A stretch of 7,625 nt of DNA from assembly GCA_003454975.1 (NCBI GenBank), contig DMST01000469.1, positions 1-7,625 of the forward strand, read 5' to 3'. Origin of the DNA: Cytophagales bacterium (GTDB taxonomy: Bacteria > Bacteroidota > Bacteroidia > Cytophagales > Cyclobacteriaceae). Positions 6,551-7,625 of the stretch are shown piece by piece. The notes beneath the pieces were generated by a model. It worked only from the letters and a program-made list of their open reading frames with translations. It was not told where the DNA came from and did not search any database. The position numbers and the translations under genes were made by a program. Positions within the stretch are counted from its first letter, which is position 1; the number at the start of each line of letters is the position of its first letter.

Positions 6551-7342
6551 ATGTCAGAATACAATCCTCAAAAACTTCGTGAGATTCGAACAACCCTGAA
6601 TCTAAAACAAGACCAAATGGCCTCCAAAGCAGGCCTTTCCCAACGTGACATCAGTTTGCTGGAAAATGGCAAGAAGGAATTCATCCCCACCCGCTATATG
6701 CGTTTTTTGAATAGGGCTGGAATCAATTTGAATTGGCTTTTTGCCGATGAGGTTCCCGACGAGGCGATGCAATCCGAGTTTACGCCATCCATCCGTATGA
6801 TGAACGCCCAAAATGGTCAGGGTATTTTCGACAAAATGAATGCAAATATTACATCTCGGACGGTTCCGATCGTCACGCGAAATCAGCTTTCTAACTACAC
6901 TGAAAATCTGCAAAATCCGGTCTTCTTCGAACAATTGCCGCACATATTACTTCCGCCGGATGACCTGCCCGAGGTTGCCACTCGATGCTTTCAGTTAGAA
7001 GACGACAGCATGGCCGATACGCTCCTACCCTTCGACTATATTGTAGCCCAGCAAATAGAAGAATGGAAAGATCGACTACGGCCAGGCTTTCTCTACGTGT
7101 GGATTACCCAGCACGATGTACTGGTGCGCAGGCTGCAAAAGGCCTCAGAGGGGATACTACAGGTAAGAGGAGACCATGAAAGCTATCCCGAAACGGGTCT
7201 GCGGGTGGAACAAATTCAGGAGGTGTGGCAAGTACGAGGCCGATTAAGTTTTCAACTCCCTGCCCACCCGAATGATCTGCATGACCAGTTAGGGCAAATC
7301 CGCGCCAACTTGGAGACCATTCAGGGGCAGTTGGAGAAGTAA
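6551..7342 (+). CDS. XRE-family HTH regulator with degenerate S24/LexA-like C-terminal domain
   Basis: This 263-residue protein has the plan of phage CI or LexA-like repressors. Residues 6-64 form an XRE helix-turn-helix (LREIRTTLNLKQDQMASKAG, LSQRDISLLENGKK). A linker of about 75 residues follows. Residues 146-236 align by eye with S24 peptidase-like domains: CFQLEDDSMADTLLPFDYIVA carries the Ser153-Met pair, DVLVRRLQ stands where the catalytic Lys strand lies, and ILQVRGDHESY resembles the following strand. At the Lys position there is Arg (193 or 194), so self-cleavage is probably lost and the domain would serve for dimerisation. Residues 240-263 form a heptad-like amphipathic helix ending the protein. 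The ATG is fixed because an in-frame stop lies at 6518-6520; CGGAT at 6537-6541 is only a weak ribosome site. No consensus promoter was found for this gene. It diverges from the small HTH gene and probably regulates it. Confidence 0.85.
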   Translation: MSEYNPQKLREIRTTLNLKQDQMASKAGLSQRDISLLENGKKEFIPTRYMRFLNRAGINLNWLFADEVPDEAMQSEFTPSIRMMNAQNGQGIFDKMNANITSRTVPIVTRNQLSNYTENLQNPVFFEQLPHILLPPDDLPEVATRCFQLEDDSMADTLLPFDYIVAQQIEEWKDRLRPGFLYVWITQHDVLVRRLQKASEGILQVRGDHESYPETGLRVEQIQEVWQVRGRLSFQLPAHPNDLHDQLGQIRANLETIQGQLEK

Positions 7343-7364
7343 TGCAATTCAAGGGGTTGTAAAA

Positions 7365-7380
7365 TGGGCCGACAGGCCCA
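7365..7380. terminator. Possible bidirectional terminator between convergent genes
   Basis: TGGGCC (7365-7370) and GGCCCA (7375-7380) form a perfect 6-base stem with a GACA tetraloop, 22 bases after the S24-like stop codon. On the minus strand it is followed by TTTTACAACC, a short U-run suited to ending the gene entering from the right. On the plus strand the following ATAATTAACA is A/T-rich but a weak U-tract. Confidence 0.55.
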
Positions 7381-7415
7381 ATAATTAACAGCAATACAAG
7401 GCTGGCGGTATTTTC

Positions 7416-7458
7416 TTCTGGGGCATCGAGCGCTTCTCCGCTCACCGTAGCCCCAGAA
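7416..7458. repeat. Two-tier hairpin in the convergent intergenic region
   Basis: TTCTGGGGC (7416-7424) pairs perfectly with GCCCCAGAA (7450-7458). Within the 25-base loop GAGCG (7428-7432) pairs with CGCTC (7439-7443), giving a stacked or bulged double hairpin. Neither strand has a U-run directly after the stem, so it is not a classical terminator. It lies 17 bases past the stop of the minus-strand gene at the right edge and may protect the 3' end of its transcript or assist termination. Confidence 0.5.
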
Positions 7459-7475
7459 AAGGGAGGGCCTTTGAC

Positions 7476-7625
7476 TTACTCTGAAAGCTGATTTGACATA
7501 AAATCATGTACCAGGTAGGCCAGCATTTTTCCTGCAAAATCTACCTCTCGGGGTGAGTCCGGCGCCGCTTCGGGTAGATGGAGGTACCGCGTCTGGGGGA
7601 AGGTCTGAGCCCACCGCCGCATCCA
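7476..7625 (-). CDS. C-terminal fragment of an unidentified protein, possibly alpha/beta hydrolase (5' end beyond window)
   Basis: The minus-strand frame is open from the window edge to TAA at 7476-7478, giving the last 49 residues of a protein whose start lies outside. The sequence begins WMRRWAQTFPQTRYLHLPEA and ends VDFAGKMLAYLVHDFMSNQ followed by LSE. A Trp/Phe-Pro segment, a short strand ending LPEA, a Pro-rich turn (PDSPREV) and a closing helix resemble the C-terminal end of alpha/beta hydrolases, where the catalytic His usually sits in a GH motif after that strand. No such GH pair is present here, so the assignment is weak and an inactive or unrelated protein is equally possible. The frame looks real because codon choice resembles its neighbours and hairpins follow the stop at a normal distance. 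Confidence 0.55.
   Translation of the reverse strand, partial: WMRRWAQTFPQTRYLHLPEAAPDSPREVDFAGKMLAYLVHDFMSNQLSE

Noticed and set aside
6602..6943. 113-codon open frame on the minus strand
   Set aside because: It is wholly antisense to the HTH region of the S24-like gene, with low-complexity composition and no motif.
6255..7342. Prophage remnant or toxin-antitoxin module
   Set aside because: The divergent repressor pair alone fits a phage switch, but no integrase, attachment site, structural gene or toxin-like protein is in the window.
7104..7445. 113-codon open frame on the minus strand
   Set aside because: It lies mostly antisense to the S24-like regulator, shows no family features and runs through the convergent hairpins.

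Overview
The window reads as a chromosomal piece of a Bacteroidota bacterium, tentatively of the Saprospiria/Lewinella or Cytophagia type. Four things point there: promoters that fit the Bacteroidota TTG / TAnnTTTG pattern, starts without clear Shine-Dalgarno sequences, a signal peptide followed directly by Gln, and a PadR gene coupled to a 'permease prefix' FtsX-type protein. The genus is an inference from family resemblance and was not tested. No tRNA, rRNA, CRISPR array, transposase or integrase is visible.

Layout, left to right. Positions 1-2385 (minus strand) hold a large exported protein cut by the left edge: signal peptide, HExxH metallopeptidase-like domain, TolB-like beta-propeller and the start of an outer-membrane beta-barrel. 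A gene-free stretch of about 400 bases follows, with a nested inverted repeat in the upstream region of that gene and a strong minus-strand terminator at its right end. Positions 2795-5862 (minus strand) are a two-gene operon: a PadR-family repressor overlapping by ATGA with a 912-residue MacB/FtsX-family permease that carries a prefix domain. Its promoter matches the Bacteroidota consensus and is overlaid by dyad symmetries that look like a PadR operator. After about 270 empty bases there is a strong terminator for a 69-residue helix-turn-helix protein (6255-6464, minus strand). That gene diverges from a 263-residue XRE-HTH/S24-like regulator (6551-7342, plus strand). An 86-base region between them carries a promoter and a dyad set between its -33 and -7 boxes, so the pair resembles a phage-style Cro/CI switch. 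The S24-like domain keeps the Ser but appears to have Arg where the catalytic Lys should be. The window ends in a convergent intergenic region with two hairpins, then the last 49 codons of a minus-strand gene that weakly resembles an alpha/beta hydrolase tail.

How the genes work together: PadR probably controls its own gene and the coupled permease in response to a small molecule or envelope stress. The permease has no ATPase gene beside it, so it would need one encoded elsewhere. The divergent HTH pair probably controls itself through the shared intergenic region. I see no clear evidence of a wholly new defence or mobile system. The most testable observations are the two promoter/operator layouts and the degenerate S24 dyad.
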